Shown: positions 4,930 to 5,026 of the stretch, one piece after another
How the letters are laid out: each line of letters begins with the position of its first letter
Position numbering within the stretch: the stretch's first letter is position 1
Assembly: GCA_902796285.1 (NCBI GenBank)
Contig: CADBOH010000129.1
Coordinates: 1 to 5,026 of the forward strand
Direction: 5' to 3'
From: an uncultured Eubacteriales bacterium
GTDB lineage: Bacteria > Bacillota > Clostridia > Christensenellales > UBA1242
Length of the DNA stretch: 5,026 nt
Made by a program: the position numbers and the translations under genes
Notes under the pieces: model-generated
Told to the model about the DNA's origin: nothing
The model's input: the letters and a program-made list of their open reading frames with translations, nothing else
Database searches by the model: none

Positions 4930-5026
4930 TTAGTCTTGTGCAGTACTGCTTTGGCCAGTGTTTGTGTTTGTAGGCATGCCTATTGAACTATTTGCTGCAT
5001 TTATGAAGGTGGGCTGGAAGACAATT
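4930..5026 (-). CDS. Possible C-terminal end of a chromosomal gene (partial, unidentified)
   Basis: On the minus strand a frame is open from the right edge for 31 codons to a TAA at 4930-4932. It ends in a polar, low-complexity tail (NTNTGQSSTAQD) of the kind often found at protein C-termini. It would run in the same direction as the tRNA and end about 35 bases before its promoter. The opposite strand is also open over the same bases and would encode a hydrophobic segment (WPVFVFVGMPIELFAAF), but has no ribosome binding site or clear start. Too little is present to name either product. Confidence 0.3.
   Translation of the reverse strand, partial: IVFQPTFINAANSSIGMPTNTNTGQSSTAQD

Overview
The window looks like one end of an integrated mobile element (ICE, prophage or genomic island) in a low-GC bacterium, most likely of Bacillota/Clostridia type. 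The basis is strong AGGAGG ribosome binding sites, AT-rich coding sequence, and an excisionase-plus-integrase pair of the kind found on clostridial elements. Species cannot be named from this sequence.

Layout from left to right: the 3' end of a gene entering from the left edge (bases 3-302), whose protein resembles a DnaA N-terminal-type domain; a 417-base AT-rich non-coding region (303-719) with helically phased AATCAAA repeats and a 21-bp GC-rich direct repeat; a small excisionase-like DNA-binding protein (720-938); and a tyrosine recombinase (950-2344) with all six catalytic residues and what looks like an extra helix-turn-helix inserted in its core-binding region. Next comes a self-contained cargo unit (2378-4292): extended -10 promoter, one 618-residue gene for a P-loop ATPase with a C-terminal S1-like domain, and a bidirectional terminator. 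It is followed by an intact tRNA-Arg(CCU) gene on the minus strand (4306-4382).

Right of the tRNA gene there are two more 5' halves of tRNA-Arg(CCU)-like genes (4529-4568 and 4776-4815), both broken exactly at the anticodon loop. All three share the core CTTAGGAGGC. The two half-tRNA junctions also share a 13-bp repeat about 33 bp from the core and a pair of 11-bp direct repeats ending 82-84 bp from it. I read this as a tandem array of attachment sites left by elements that recombine in the anticodon loop. A good minus-strand sigma70-type promoter lies just outside the last half-tRNA and was probably the original promoter of the tRNA gene. A short reading frame at the right edge may be the end of a chromosomal gene.

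How the parts probably work together: the recombinase and excisionase move the element in and out of tRNA-Arg(CCU). The ATPase, in its own transcription unit between the integrase and the attachment site and with quite different codon use, is likely an accessory (moron-type) gene. Host defence is a reasonable but unproven guess for it.
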